A stretch of 64,000 nt of DNA. Source: Cognaticolwellia beringensis (GTDB taxonomy: Bacteria > Pseudomonadota > Gammaproteobacteria > Enterobacterales > Alteromonadaceae). How positions within the stretch are numbered: the stretch's first letter is position 1; each line of letters starts with the position of its first letter. The position numbers and the translations under genes are program-made. This document shows positions 17,056 through 25,753 of this stretch, one piece after another. The stretch spans positions 2,852,001-2,916,000 of the forward strand of contig NZ_CP020465.1 in NCBI RefSeq assembly GCF_002076895.1. The letters run 5' to 3'. The notes below the pieces were generated by a model. That model saw nothing but the letters and a program-made list of their open reading frames with translations, made no database searches and had not been told where the DNA came from.

Positions 17056-17391
17056 TTAACCTAATATTTCTAACTGTCCGTCAGTTACACGTGTTTCATA
17101 GGTTTTAATGGCAAATGTATTATCGTCTAAACAGGCACCAGAATTTAAAGAAAAACGTTGTTTTAATAAGGGTGAAGCAATGTAAACGTCACCTTTAGTT
17201 TCGCCAATTAAACCGCGATATAAAACGTTCGCTTTGCCAAAAGGGTCAAAGTTAGAAACAGCATAAACTGTATCCTCTCCAACCTGAAATAAAGCAACTT
17301 GCTCTTGGTTTGCCAATAGTGCACAAACCCCCGAGTTTTTAATTAAATCATTAGTTGGGCAGATGGATTGCCAGGTGCTTTCTGTTGTCAT
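17056..17391 (-). CDS. nirD: Assimilatory nitrite reductase small subunit NirD
   Basis: The 111-residue protein matches NirD, a Rieske-fold subunit without the iron-sulfur ligands of true Rieske proteins, which partners NirB in reducing nitrite to ammonium in the cytoplasm. The core VCALLANQEQVALFQ, the segment YAVSNFDPFGKANVLYRG and the end GQLEILG fit the family, and the length is usual. It starts 29 nt after the nirB stop and is the last gene of the operon, followed by a strong terminator. Confidence 0.93.
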   Translation of the reverse strand: MTTESTWQSICPTNDLIKNSGVCALLANQEQVALFQVGEDTVYAVSNFDPFGKANVLYRGLIGETKGDVYIASPLLKQRFSLNSGACLDDNTFAIKTYETRVTDGQLEILG

Positions 17392-17420
17392 GATCTTTTC
17401 CTTTCTTGGTCGTAAGCTTT

Positions 17421-19964
17421 TTATGCAGGTGTTAAGTCAACTACTTGGATTTTAACACCGTATTTTTTCTCTTCATCTTTAGCGGGACGAATCTGTTGAC
17501 GTTCAGTAACAAATTCAATATTGCCATCGATAGCATCTGAGTTAACAAACTGGCGGAAACGTTTTAATTGTTCTTCACTTTCAATGGTGGTTTTCCACTC
17601 ACATTGGTAGGTGTCTACAACATTTTGCATTTGTCTTTCTAATTCATCATTAATGCCTAAATGGTCATCTTTAACGATTTTTTCCATATAAGGTAAACCA
17701 CCTTCTAGGTTTTCTAACCAAACTGAAGTACGGGTTAATCGATCTGCTGTACGTACATAGAACATTAAATAGCGATCAATGTATTTAATGAGTGTTTCAT
17801 CGTCTAAATCAGTGGCAAATAAATCACCATGGCGAGGTTTCATACCACCATTACCACTGACATATAAATTCCAGCCATTTTCTGTGGCGATTATGCCTAT
17901 GTCTTTACTTTGCGCTTCTGCACATTCACGAGTACAGCCCGAAACTGCAAACTTAATTTTGTGTGGTGAACGCAATCCTTTGTAACGATCTTCTAATCGA
18001 ATAGCCATGGCCATACTGTCTTGCTGTCCGTATCTGCACCAAGTGCTACCAACACAAGATTTAACGGTACGTAATGACTTACCGTATGCGTGGCCTGTTT
18101 CCATACCTGCATCAATTAAGCGTTTCCATATAGCGGGTAATTGATCAACACGTGCACCGAATAAATCGATACGTTGGCCACCAGTGACTTTGGTATATAG
18201 GTTATATTCTTTGGCAACTTCACCAATAACAATTAATTTATCCGGTGTTACTTCACCACCCGGCATGCGGGGTACTACAGAATAAGTGCCATCTTTTTGC
18301 ATGTTGCCTAAGAAGGTATCGTTGGTGTCTTGAAGTGACACATGATCAGGTTTTAATACGTAATCGTTCCATACAGATGCAAGAATGGACGCTGCTGCAG
18401 GTTTACAAATCTCACACCCTAAACCTGAACCGTGTTTAACCAGTAAATGCTCAAAGGTTTTAATTTGTTCGGCTTGTACAATGTGAAATAACTCAACACG
18501 GCTGTAAGCAAAATGTTCACAAAGATCAGTACTAATTTCAACACCACGTTTTTCTAGCTCGTGATCAGTCACTTTCTTTAATAAGGCAGTACAACCACCG
18601 CAACCCGTAGCGGCTTTCGTTGAAGACTTAACTTGACCGACATCAATTGCACCACAATCTATCGCCGCAATAATGTCGCCTTTGGTCACGTTTAAACATG
18701 AACAAATGGTGGCTGTATCAGGTAAGGCATCTACGCCTAAGGTAGGTTTTTCACCTGAACTTGGTAAAATTAAACCGTCAGGATTTGTGGGTAATTCAAT
18801 ACCATTTAAGGCGTATTGTAATAATGAATCATATTCGCTGGTATCACCGACTAACACTGCACCTATTAATTCTTTACCGTCTGGGCTAACGACAATTTTT
18901 TTATAAATTTGGTCAGGTTGGTTTGAATAAACATAACTTTTACAACCTTCGGTTCGCGCATGAGCATCGCCAATTGAACCTACGTCCATGCCCATTAATT
19001 TCAACTTAGTGCTCATATCAGCACCGGTGAATTGTTGCAAACCGCCAATAATGTTATCGGCAGCAACCTTTGCCATGGTGTACCCCGGAGCAACTAAACC
19101 GAAGATGAAGTTATTCCATAATGCACATTCACCAATGGCGTAAATGCTGTCGTCAGAGGTTTTGCAGTAGTTATCAACAACAATACCACCACGTTCGCCA
19201 ACGGCTAAGTCAAACTCTCGTGCTAAGTTGTCGTATGGGCGAATCCCTGCAGAAAATAAAATAACGTCAGTTTCTAAATGCGTGCCATCAGCAAAATTCA
19301 TCCGGTGAACACACGCTTCGCCATCGACAATCTCGCTAGTTGCTTTTTTGGTGTGCACTTGAACACCAATGCCTTCAATCATTGAACGAAGCAAAGCACC
19401 GCCGTCTTTGTCTAATTGCACACCCATCAGTTGTGGAGCAAATTCAACCACGTGTGTTTGTAAGCCTAATTCTTTAAGTGCGTTAGCGGCTTCTAGCCCC
19501 AATAAACCACCGCCAACTACAACACCGACTTTACCGGCTTTCGCTGACGCTTGAATATCGTCTAAATCTTGAATAGTACGGTAAACCAAACAATGTTCAC
19601 GTTCTTTACCTGGTATAGGTGGCACAAATGGATATGAACCAGTGGCCATTACTAGCTTGTCGTAAGCGTAAGTTTCGCCAGCTTCAGTGGTCACCGTTTT
19701 CGCTGCTTTATCAATGTTAATGACTTTTGCGTTAGTGAAAAATTTAACACCAATTTCGTTGTAATATGCAGGCGAGGTCATGGCTAAATCTTCAGCCGTT
19801 TTGCCAGAAAAATACTCTGATAAATGAACACGGTCATAAGCTAAACGATCTTCAGCTGATAATACTGTAATTTCATAGCCTTCATGTTTAGCCATTTCAT
19901 CAACAAAGTGATGGCCAACCATGCCATTACCAACGACGACGATTTTTCGAGGTTGTGTGTTCAT
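17421..19964 (-). CDS. nirB: NADH-dependent assimilatory nitrite reductase large subunit NirB
   Basis: The 847-residue siroheme enzyme reduces nitrite to ammonium with NAD(P)H. An N-terminal FAD/NAD domain (VVVGNGMVGHHF, then GVVVGGGLLGLEAANAL) is followed by BFD-type 2Fe-2S segments starting near Cys421/Cys423 (ICSCLN), with a second Cys-rich stretch (GCEICKPAA). The siroheme/4Fe-4S ligands are Cys637, Cys643, Cys677 and Cys681 (STWCRYG and SGCTRECAE). Length is typical. AGGAT lies upstream of the ATG. It follows the kinase fusion gene after a 224-nt gap that contains a stable hairpin. Confidence 0.95.
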   Translation of the reverse strand: MNTQPRKIVVVGNGMVGHHFVDEMAKHEGYEITVLSAEDRLAYDRVHLSEYFSGKTAEDLAMTSPAYYNEIGVKFFTNAKVINIDKAAKTVTTEAGETYAYDKLVMATGSYPFVPPIPGKEREHCLVYRTIQDLDDIQASAKAGKVGVVVGGGLLGLEAANALKELGLQTHVVEFAPQLMGVQLDKDGGALLRSMIEGIGVQVHTKKATSEIVDGEACVHRMNFADGTHLETDVILFSAGIRPYDNLAREFDLAVGERGGIVVDNYCKTSDDSIYAIGECALWNNFIFGLVAPGYTMAKVAADNIIGGLQQFTGADMSTKLKLMGMDVGSIGDAHARTEGCKSYVYSNQPDQIYKKIVVSPDGKELIGAVLVGDTSEYDSLLQYALNGIELPTNPDGLILPSSGEKPTLGVDALPDTATICSCLNVTKGDIIAAIDCGAIDVGQVKSSTKAATGCGGCTALLKKVTDHELEKRGVEISTDLCEHFAYSRVELFHIVQAEQIKTFEHLLVKHGSGLGCEICKPAAASILASVWNDYVLKPDHVSLQDTNDTFLGNMQKDGTYSVVPRMPGGEVTPDKLIVIGEVAKEYNLYTKVTGGQRIDLFGARVDQLPAIWKRLIDAGMETGHAYGKSLRTVKSCVGSTWCRYGQQDSMAMAIRLEDRYKGLRSPHKIKFAVSGCTRECAEAQSKDIGIIATENGWNLYVSGNGGMKPRHGDLFATDLDDETLIKYIDRYLMFYVRTADRLTRTSVWLENLEGGLPYMEKIVKDDHLGINDELERQMQNVVDTYQCEWKTTIESEEQLKRFRQFVNSDAIDGNIEFVTERQQIRPAKDEEKKYGVKIQVVDLTPA

Positions 19965-20125
19965 ATTTTACAATCCTATTGCTTTAAATTACCGCTTTAT
20001 TAGCGGAACTAGATAATGACTTAGTGATTGCAATAAACGAACCAGATGTTTTTTATCAATAAATTCAATGGAGTAGGGGGTTTTGTTCTGTCCGGGATAG
20101 AGGTTTTGCACTATCGTGAAGAAGT

Positions 20126-20148
20126 TAGCGCACCAAGGGTGTGCGCTA
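20126..20148 (-). promoter_or_regulatory. Stable hairpin in the leader just upstream of nirB
   Basis: The 8-bp stem TAGCGCAC/GTGCGCTA with a 7-nt loop (CAAGGGT on the plus strand) lies in the 224-nt gap between the kinase stop and nirB. It has no T-run after it, so it is not a standard terminator. It might be an RNA-processing or regulatory element. It does not clearly fit the hexaloop pair bound by ANTAR regulators. Confidence 0.4.
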
Positions 20149-20188
20149 TAAGTATAAGCGGTAAGGAGGTAAGTTGTTGTGCGCTTGG

Positions 20189-21961
20189 TTAGTTGGTCAA
20201 AGCTATAATCAGTCCAATAAACAATAACGCTGATACAGATTGCCAAAACAATATGGGGTTACGTTGTAATAAAGGCTGATTTTTATATTCTTCAATAGCG
20301 TTAAGTCTTGGGTTGCTTAAATCAGTAAAGAATTCAGAAAAGGCTTGATATCGCAACTTTGGGTTTGCCTCTGTTGCTTTTTGTAAGCTTAAATCTAACC
20401 ATAACGGTAACTCAGGTCGAAACTGTTTAATGCTGCGATAGTGCATATCTTTATAATCTTTAAAGGTTACTTCAGCCCGTTGCATTGGTTTGTAAGGCAG
20501 TTCACCTGAAAGCATTTCATAACAAATAACGCCCAACGAGAATAGGTCGCTTTTATTATCTGCTTTCATGTGTAATAAGGTTTCAGGAGCAATATAGTTT
20601 AACGATCCAAATGGTACTTCTGCTTCAATTGTTTCTTGGTTTTCATCCAGTGAGGCGACAAATACAGTGCCATAATCAATTAATTTAATGTGGCCATATT
20701 GATCGATCATTATGTTGTCAGGTTTTAAGTCGCGATGAACTAAATCTAAGCGTTGAAACGCGCGTAATGCGCTAATAACTTGTTTCATTATATCGCGAAC
20801 TTGTGCAACGCTTGGTTTGGGGTTGTCATGCATCCATTCACCTAAGGTTTGCCCTTCAAGGTATTCACAGACATGATATAAAAACTGGCTGTTTTGTCTG
20901 CCAGGTAGAACACGCATGACGTTACCATGCTTAATGCGTTCGCCAACCCACGCTTCACGCATAAAGCCTTGTAAATAAATAGCATCGTCTGAAAAATTAG
21001 CTGATGGCGCTTTTAAAACATAAGGTTTATCTGTTTCAACATCGATTACAAGATACAAATGTGAACGAATGCTAGCGTGGATCACTTTTTTAACTAAGTA
21101 GCCATCTAGCTTCTGGCCAACTTTTAAGGCCGGAGGAGTTGCTTTTGCACTTAAATCACGTTGAATTTCGGCCAGTTTACGGTTGGGCACTGCCTTAACA
21201 TAGACTAATAAACAGGTAACATTGTCATTACTACCGCGCGCAAGTGCAGTTTCAACAATCTTTTTAGATAGCGCTTCTAAATCAGACTTTTCTGGCGATA
21301 ACGGTAATGTATCAAAGAGTGCTTTAAAAATAGGTTTTGTTATATAGTCATGAATACCATCACAACTTAGCATGTATAAATCGTGCAACTGTAAATCAAT
21401 TTGATGCACATCAACTTCTAAACGATTGTCGGCACCTAAAGCGCGTGTTAATAAAGCCTGTTGCCCCATTTGTTTACGATTATGATCACGTGTAATGACT
21501 TCCAACTGACGATGACGATATTTTGTTATTCGGGTGTCGCCAACATGAAAGATATAACCCGTGGTTGATTTGGCAATAAACGCTGAAAAAGTCGTTAACC
21601 ATTGCGGAGATTTTTCATCGGCTAAACTTTCAACAAACCCGCTTTGTGAATATAACCAGTTATTTAAGCTGGTTAATACTTTTGCTGCAGATTTTTGCGT
21701 TGACCATGTTTCAGGGGTGGCGAGATACTCTTGAATAAATTGAGTTACGGCAAGTTGCGAGGCCTCTGCAGCTTTATTTGCGCTGGAGAGTCCGTCAGCA
21801 ATGGCCGCAACTGCGCCTTTAGCATGTAATTCATGATTTTCAGGTACAATAGCGGCGAAAGCGTCTTGGTTTTCGGCTTTCAAACCTTTAGAAGAAAAAC
21901 CACCAATGCACAATTGCAAATCTGCAGCCGTGCTTTGGCATGATTGGGTTTTACTGATCAT
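20189..21961 (-). CDS. PP2C phosphatase - Ser/Thr protein kinase fusion in the nitrate operon
   Basis: The 590-residue protein joins a PP2C-type phosphatase (about 15-245, with KGLKAENQDAF, AIADGLSSA, MLSCDGIHDYI and SNDNVTCLLVYV) to a Hanks-type kinase (about 275-530, with HRDLKPDN at 409-416, IDYGTV in place of DFG, and a SLNYIAPE activation segment). A C-terminal transmembrane helix (about 565-585) anchors it. Similar fusions occur beside narK/nirBD in other marine gammaproteobacteria. It starts 6 nt after the narK stop. Its targets are unknown; control of nitrate transport or reduction is inferred from position. Confidence 0.88.
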   Translation of the reverse strand: MISKTQSCQSTAADLQLCIGGFSSKGLKAENQDAFAAIVPENHELHAKGAVAAIADGLSSANKAAEASQLAVTQFIQEYLATPETWSTQKSAAKVLTSLNNWLYSQSGFVESLADEKSPQWLTTFSAFIAKSTTGYIFHVGDTRITKYRHRQLEVITRDHNRKQMGQQALLTRALGADNRLEVDVHQIDLQLHDLYMLSCDGIHDYITKPIFKALFDTLPLSPEKSDLEALSKKIVETALARGSNDNVTCLLVYVKAVPNRKLAEIQRDLSAKATPPALKVGQKLDGYLVKKVIHASIRSHLYLVIDVETDKPYVLKAPSANFSDDAIYLQGFMREAWVGERIKHGNVMRVLPGRQNSQFLYHVCEYLEGQTLGEWMHDNPKPSVAQVRDIMKQVISALRAFQRLDLVHRDLKPDNIMIDQYGHIKLIDYGTVFVASLDENQETIEAEVPFGSLNYIAPETLLHMKADNKSDLFSLGVICYEMLSGELPYKPMQRAEVTFKDYKDMHYRSIKQFRPELPLWLDLSLQKATEANPKLRYQAFSEFFTDLSNPRLNAIEEYKNQPLLQRNPILFWQSVSALLFIGLIIALTN

Positions 21962-21967
21962 GTTTTA

Positions 21968-23440
21968 CTAATGACCCACATTAATTAATTCTACAGTGCC
22001 ATCTTCACGTACTTCAGTAATAGTACCTTTTGGCTCTTCCATAAAGAGTAATGTAGTAAAGCCTATCACAGCGGTGCCTGCTATCACCATAAAGAAGGTT
22101 GAATAATCAACCATGGTTAATACTGTTAAGTAAACTACGGCGCCGACGTTACCGTAAGCACCCGTCATACCAGCAATTTGACCCGTTAATCGACGTTTAA
22201 TTAGAGGTACAGCAGCAAATACGGCACCTTCACCTGCTTGCACGAAGAATGAACAAGCCATCGCTGCGACTACCGCTAATGCTAAAGGCCATTCACCGGT
22301 GATTTCAGACATGGCGAAATAACCAACCGCTAACCCTGCGGTTAAAATTAATAAGGTCTTCTTACGACCATACTTGTCTGATAACCAACCGCCACCCGGA
22401 CGAGACATTAAGTTCATAAATGCATAAGTTGAGGCTAACATGGCAGCGTAAACCATGCTTAATTCGAAGGTTTCAGCGAAAAATAACGGTAACATTGAAA
22501 CCACGGCTAATTCTGAACCAAAGGTCGCAAAATAAAGAATGTTTAAAACGGCGACTTGTCTGAATTTATAACGATGAATTTCTTCAACTGGCTTTGAAAA
22601 TAAATGACCGTTTACTTTAATGGTTTGTTTTACTTCTATAGCAAATAAAACCACTAAACTAAGGTAAGCAATAATGGCACTTTGTGCTGTTAATAAACTT
22701 ACGCCAGCAGGTGATAATTTCCAAGCAAGTAAAGCTAGAGCACCATACATAGGAAGCTTCATAATTAATAACAGAAAGAAATCGCCTGTTGAAGTAACTT
22801 CCATAGCGCCTGTTTGTTTAGGTTTAAAATAGGTTGAACCTTTAGGGGTGTCTGTGACATTTTTATACCAGATAACACTGAAAATTAAGCTTAATGCACC
22901 GGTAAATGCAACCGCGTATCTCCAACCGTCTTCACCACCAAATGCTAATGCAAGTGTTGGTAAGGTCATGGCAGCAGCAGCTGAACCAAAGTTACCCCAG
23001 CCACCATAAATACCTTCAGCCGTTCCTAATTCGTTAGCAGGGAACCATTCAGATACCATACGAATACCGATAACAAAACCCGCACCGATAAAGCCTATTA
23101 AGAAGCGAGATAATGCCGCTTGTTCAAAGGTCGTAGCAAAAGCAAACATAAAACAAGGGATACTACATACTGCAAGTAATACGGCGAAAGTTAAGCGAGG
23201 GCCGTATTTATCGGTCAGCATACCAATGACCACACGCGCCGGAATGGTTAACGCTACATTTAATAGCATTAAGGTTTTTATTTCAGCATTTGTTAACCCT
23301 AATGAGTCAGCAATTACTGACACTAAAGGGGCAAAGTTAAACCAAACAGCAAAAGTAATAAAAAACGCTATCCAACTCATATGTAAGGTTTTCATCTTAC
23401 CTTTAAATGAAAATATATTGAGACTATCTTGACCGCTCAT
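21968..23440 (-). CDS. narK: NarK/NasA-type nitrate/nitrite transporter (MFS)
   Basis: The 490-residue, roughly 12-helix MFS protein imports nitrate (or exchanges nitrite) across the inner membrane. It shows the NNP-family features: WFNFAPLV in the first helix, [10 protein letters not shown] between helices 2 and 3, a glycine-rich nitrate signature-like stretch ([13 protein letters not shown]), and [17 protein letters not shown] in the second half. AGGAG lies eight bases before the ATG. It is the first gene of the minus-strand operon, with a sigma-54-type promoter about 130 bp upstream. Confidence 0.92.
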   Translation of the reverse strand: MSGQDSLNIFSFKGKMKTLHMSWIAFFITFAVWFNFAPLVSVIADSLGLTNAEIKTLMLLNVALTIPARVVIGMLTDKYGPRLTFAVLLAVCSIPCFMFAFATTFEQAALSRFLIGFIGAGFVIGIRMVSEWFPANELGTAEGIYGGWGNFGSAAAAMTLPTLALAFGGEDGWRYAVAFTGALSLIFSVIWYKNVTDTPKGSTYFKPKQTGAMEVTSTGDFFLLLIMKLPMYGALALLAWKLSPAGVSLLTAQSAIIAYLSLVVLFAIEVKQTIKVNGHLFSKPVEEIHRYKFRQVAVLNILYFATFGSELAVVSMLPLFFAETFELSMVYAAMLASTYAFMNLMSRPGGGWLSDKYGRKKTLLILTAGLAVGYFAMSEITGEWPLALAVVAAMACSFFVQAGEGAVFAAVPLIKRRLTGQIAGMTGAYGNVGAVVYLTVLTMVDYSTFFMVIAGTAVIGFTTLLFMEEPKGTITEVREDGTVELINVGH

Positions 23441-23566
23441 GCAACAACTCCTAAAAATTAAAATTTGGTTTCTTTATTAACGAATGACATTTTTCTTGGC
23501 TGTTAATAATAAATAATGAGGTTTCTATTAAATTAGTAGTAGAAATAAGTTTATTGAACAGTGAGT

Positions 23567-23582
23567 AGCAAATGTAATGCCA
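23567..23582 (-). promoter_or_regulatory. Sigma-54 promoter of the narK operon
   Basis: On the minus strand the site reads TGGCATTACATTTGCT, matching TGGCACGNNNNTTGCW except in the C6 and G7 positions, with correct GG-GC spacing. The predicted start is near 23556, about 116 nt before the narK ATG. An NtrC-type palindrome lies upstream at 23691-23705. Confidence 0.7.
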
Positions 23583-23690
23583 TCCATATGGATATTCTCT
23601 ATCTTTATGATTCAATTGGTTTTAGTGGTTTTATTGTGTGGGAGAAATAACTGCAGTATGTTTATTTATGCACAATACAATAACGATTAC

Positions 23691-23705
23691 GCACACATTG
23701 AGTGC
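23691..23705. promoter_or_regulatory. NtrC-type binding site upstream of narK
   Basis: GCACACATTGAGTGC has the GCAC-N7-GTGC spacing of NtrC sites. It sits about 135-150 bp upstream of the predicted narK start, a usual enhancer distance. Confidence 0.6.
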
Positions 23706-24031
23706 ATAAAAAATAATAAATAGTCATAGCACTATTTAATAAAGCCACATTTAAGCAAAAGTTAGTCGTAACGGATAAATGCAATACAGTCCGCTATAAG
23801 CAGGGTGAAATAAATTAGGGAGAATAGGAAAGCTGGAAATTTATGCTTACTGATAATGTTTACTGACTTAATACAACAGGTATTAAGCGTTTAGAATTCT
23901 AGCTCAAGTTGTTTAAGTTGTTTGATTTTGAATTAAGAAACACTCTTATCTGCATTCATGTATGAAATGCTCACTAGTAAATTAAAAGCTAATAATACAA
24001 ACACCGCTGTTGAATATAACACTGCAACCAA

Positions 24032-24046
24032 GCACCAGAAGAGTGC
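24032..24046. promoter_or_regulatory. NtrC-type binding site upstream of the nasA operon
   Basis: GCACCAGAAGAGTGC again has GCAC-N7-GTGC. It lies about 130-147 bp upstream of the predicted plus-strand start at about 24179. Confidence 0.6.
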
Positions 24047-24152
24047 AAAGACCTCAATAAAATAAGTGTTATCTATCATTTTTTTATTATTTTTTTACAT
24101 TAAATCCTTTTAATACAAATAAGTATAATTAAATAACATATCCAAAAGTACA

Positions 24153-24168
24153 TGGCACATTATCTGCA
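24153..24168 (+). promoter_or_regulatory. Sigma-54 promoter of the nitrate reductase operon
   Basis: TGGCACATTATCTGCA matches TGGCACGNNNNTTGCW apart from positions 7 and 12, with correct GG-GC spacing. It predicts a transcript start near 24179, just before the FAD reductase gene. Confidence 0.7.
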
Positions 24169-24256
24169 TTTAGCTGTATAGATAAAGTTAAGTAGCGATG
24201 TGGATAGCATGTCCACATTCGCAAATTACATAACTCTCAAATATGTGAGTAGTACA

Positions 24257-25612
24257 ATGGCCAATACCGAAAGCCCAACAGCAGATATGTTAAGAAATAA
24301 GCATTGTGAATCGATTACTCAGATCAAACCCTCGTTGGTGATCATTGGTAACGGCATGGCTACTGGTCGGCTCTTAGATGAAATAATTAAGCGCACACCC
24401 AATAAATATCAAATTACCGTGATCGGTAAAGAAAATTTCGGTAGTTACAATCGTATTATGTTATCAGCCGTTTTAGCGGGTGATGCCACCATCGATAGCA
24501 TTATGCAAAAACCCCCTGCATGGTATAAACAGCACAATATTAACTTCTTAAGTGGCAGTGAAGTTACTTATATAGACAACAAAGCTAAGGTCGCGTCATT
24601 AGCTTCAAAAGTGCAGATTCATTATGACGAACTCATCATAGCTACAGGATCACGTACCGCTAAAATACCCGCTAAAAATCAAAATATTGCCGGTATATTC
24701 AATTTTCGAGATATTGCAGACACAGAAAAAATTCAAGCCTTTGCTAAACAAACCAGTACAAGCGCAAAACAAGCTATTGTGATTGGTGGTGGTTTACTCG
24801 GGTTAGAGGCGGCTTACGGTTTAGCGCTTAGTGGTGTGGAAGTAACGTTAGTCCATCGTAATAAATGGCTGCTTAACCGGCAGTTAGATAAAGTTGCAGG
24901 CGTTATGCTGCAAAGCATTATGGAACAAAAAAATATTAAGTTTGCTTTAGGTCATGAAGTGGCTGCTTTTGAAAGCATAACTGAGCCTAACGTCGACATG
25001 AAATCAGCAGCTAGTTCCGAAATACTATCAGGTGTTACGTTAACTAACGGTGAGTTTATTAGCGCACAAATGGCCGTTATCGCAACGGGCATTACGCCGA
25101 ACAAAGCATTAGCCGAAACCAGTAATATCGACTTCAATCGTGCCATATTAGTTAACGATTATATGCAAACGAGTGACGCTTCAATTAGTGCTTTAGGTGA
25201 GTGTTGTGAACATAAACAAGCCACCTTTGGTTTAGTTGACCCTATTTGGGCACAATGTATTTCGCTGGCTGAACGTTTATGCAACAACGTCCAAAAGCCA
25301 TTTCAAAACGCACCCGTACCAACCAAATTGAAAGTTTCAGGTGTACAGCTCTTTTCAGCTGGCGATGTTGAAGTGTCAGAGGGTAGCGAATGTTTTACCT
25401 TATTGGATAATAAAGCACTTATTTACCGTAAGATCATGGTTAAAAGCGGCAAAATAAGCGGTATTGTTCTATTTGGTGATGTGAGCTCAGGCATGGCTTA
25501 TTTCGAGTTAATGCAGCAACAAATAATCGTGAATACTATGATGCCAGAGCTACTGATTGGCGATGAATTTGTAACAACTATAGAAGATGAACAAAAAGTC
25601 AGTATTGCTTAG
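24257..25612 (+). CDS. FAD-dependent NAD(P)H reductase subunit of assimilatory nitrate reductase (NasC/NirB N-terminal type)
   Basis: About 451 residues resemble the N-terminal reductase half of NirB and the NasC-type electron-transfer subunit: SLVIIGNGMATGRLLDEI for FAD, ELIIATGSRTAKIP, and AIVIGGGLLGLEAAYGLAL for NAD(P)H. It probably passes electrons from NAD(P)H to NasA. The C-terminal iron-sulfur region of NirB is absent. The start is uncertain: in-frame GTG 24200, ATG 24209 and ATG 24257 all follow the predicted transcript start at about 24179; 24257 is preferred because GTGAG precedes it and homologues have short N-termini. nasA follows 141 nt later. Confidence 0.82.
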   Translation: MANTESPTADMLRNKHCESITQIKPSLVIIGNGMATGRLLDEIIKRTPNKYQITVIGKENFGSYNRIMLSAVLAGDATIDSIMQKPPAWYKQHNINFLSGSEVTYIDNKAKVASLASKVQIHYDELIIATGSRTAKIPAKNQNIAGIFNFRDIADTEKIQAFAKQTSTSAKQAIVIGGGLLGLEAAYGLALSGVEVTLVHRNKWLLNRQLDKVAGVMLQSIMEQKNIKFALGHEVAAFESITEPNVDMKSAASSEILSGVTLTNGEFISAQMAVIATGITPNKALAETSNIDFNRAILVNDYMQTSDASISALGECCEHKQATFGLVDPIWAQCISLAERLCNNVQKPFQNAPVPTKLKVSGVQLFSAGDVEVSEGSECFTLLDNKALIYRKIMVKSGKISGIVLFGDVSSGMAYFELMQQQIIVNTMMPELLIGDEFVTTIEDEQKVSIA

Positions 25613-25753
25613 CGTTGACTTCGTTCCGTTTGAAAATGGCTACACTCGACTTTTCTTTTCATTAAATAAATAGCTTTATTAAAACTTTTATCAACTAGCA
25701 CTTTCCTAATGAAAGTTAATATTAGCTAACGTTAGTTAACCTTTGAGAATTTC

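Noticed and set aside
20126..20148. ANTAR-type two-hairpin antiterminator before nirB
   Set aside because: Only one hairpin is clear, its loop has seven bases rather than six, and no NasR/NasT-type gene is in the window.
19989..20246. 85-codon minus-strand ORF in the kinase-nirB gap
   Set aside because: It overlaps the end of the kinase gene out of frame, has no family features and spans the leader hairpin.
23933..24079. Minus-strand 48-codon ORF (hydrophobic, ATG to TAA) in the narK/nasA intergenic region
   Set aside because: It has no ribosome-binding site near the ATG and overlaps the NtrC-type palindrome at 24032-24046. The hydrophobic reading may be due to AT-rich sequence, so it is not listed as a gene.
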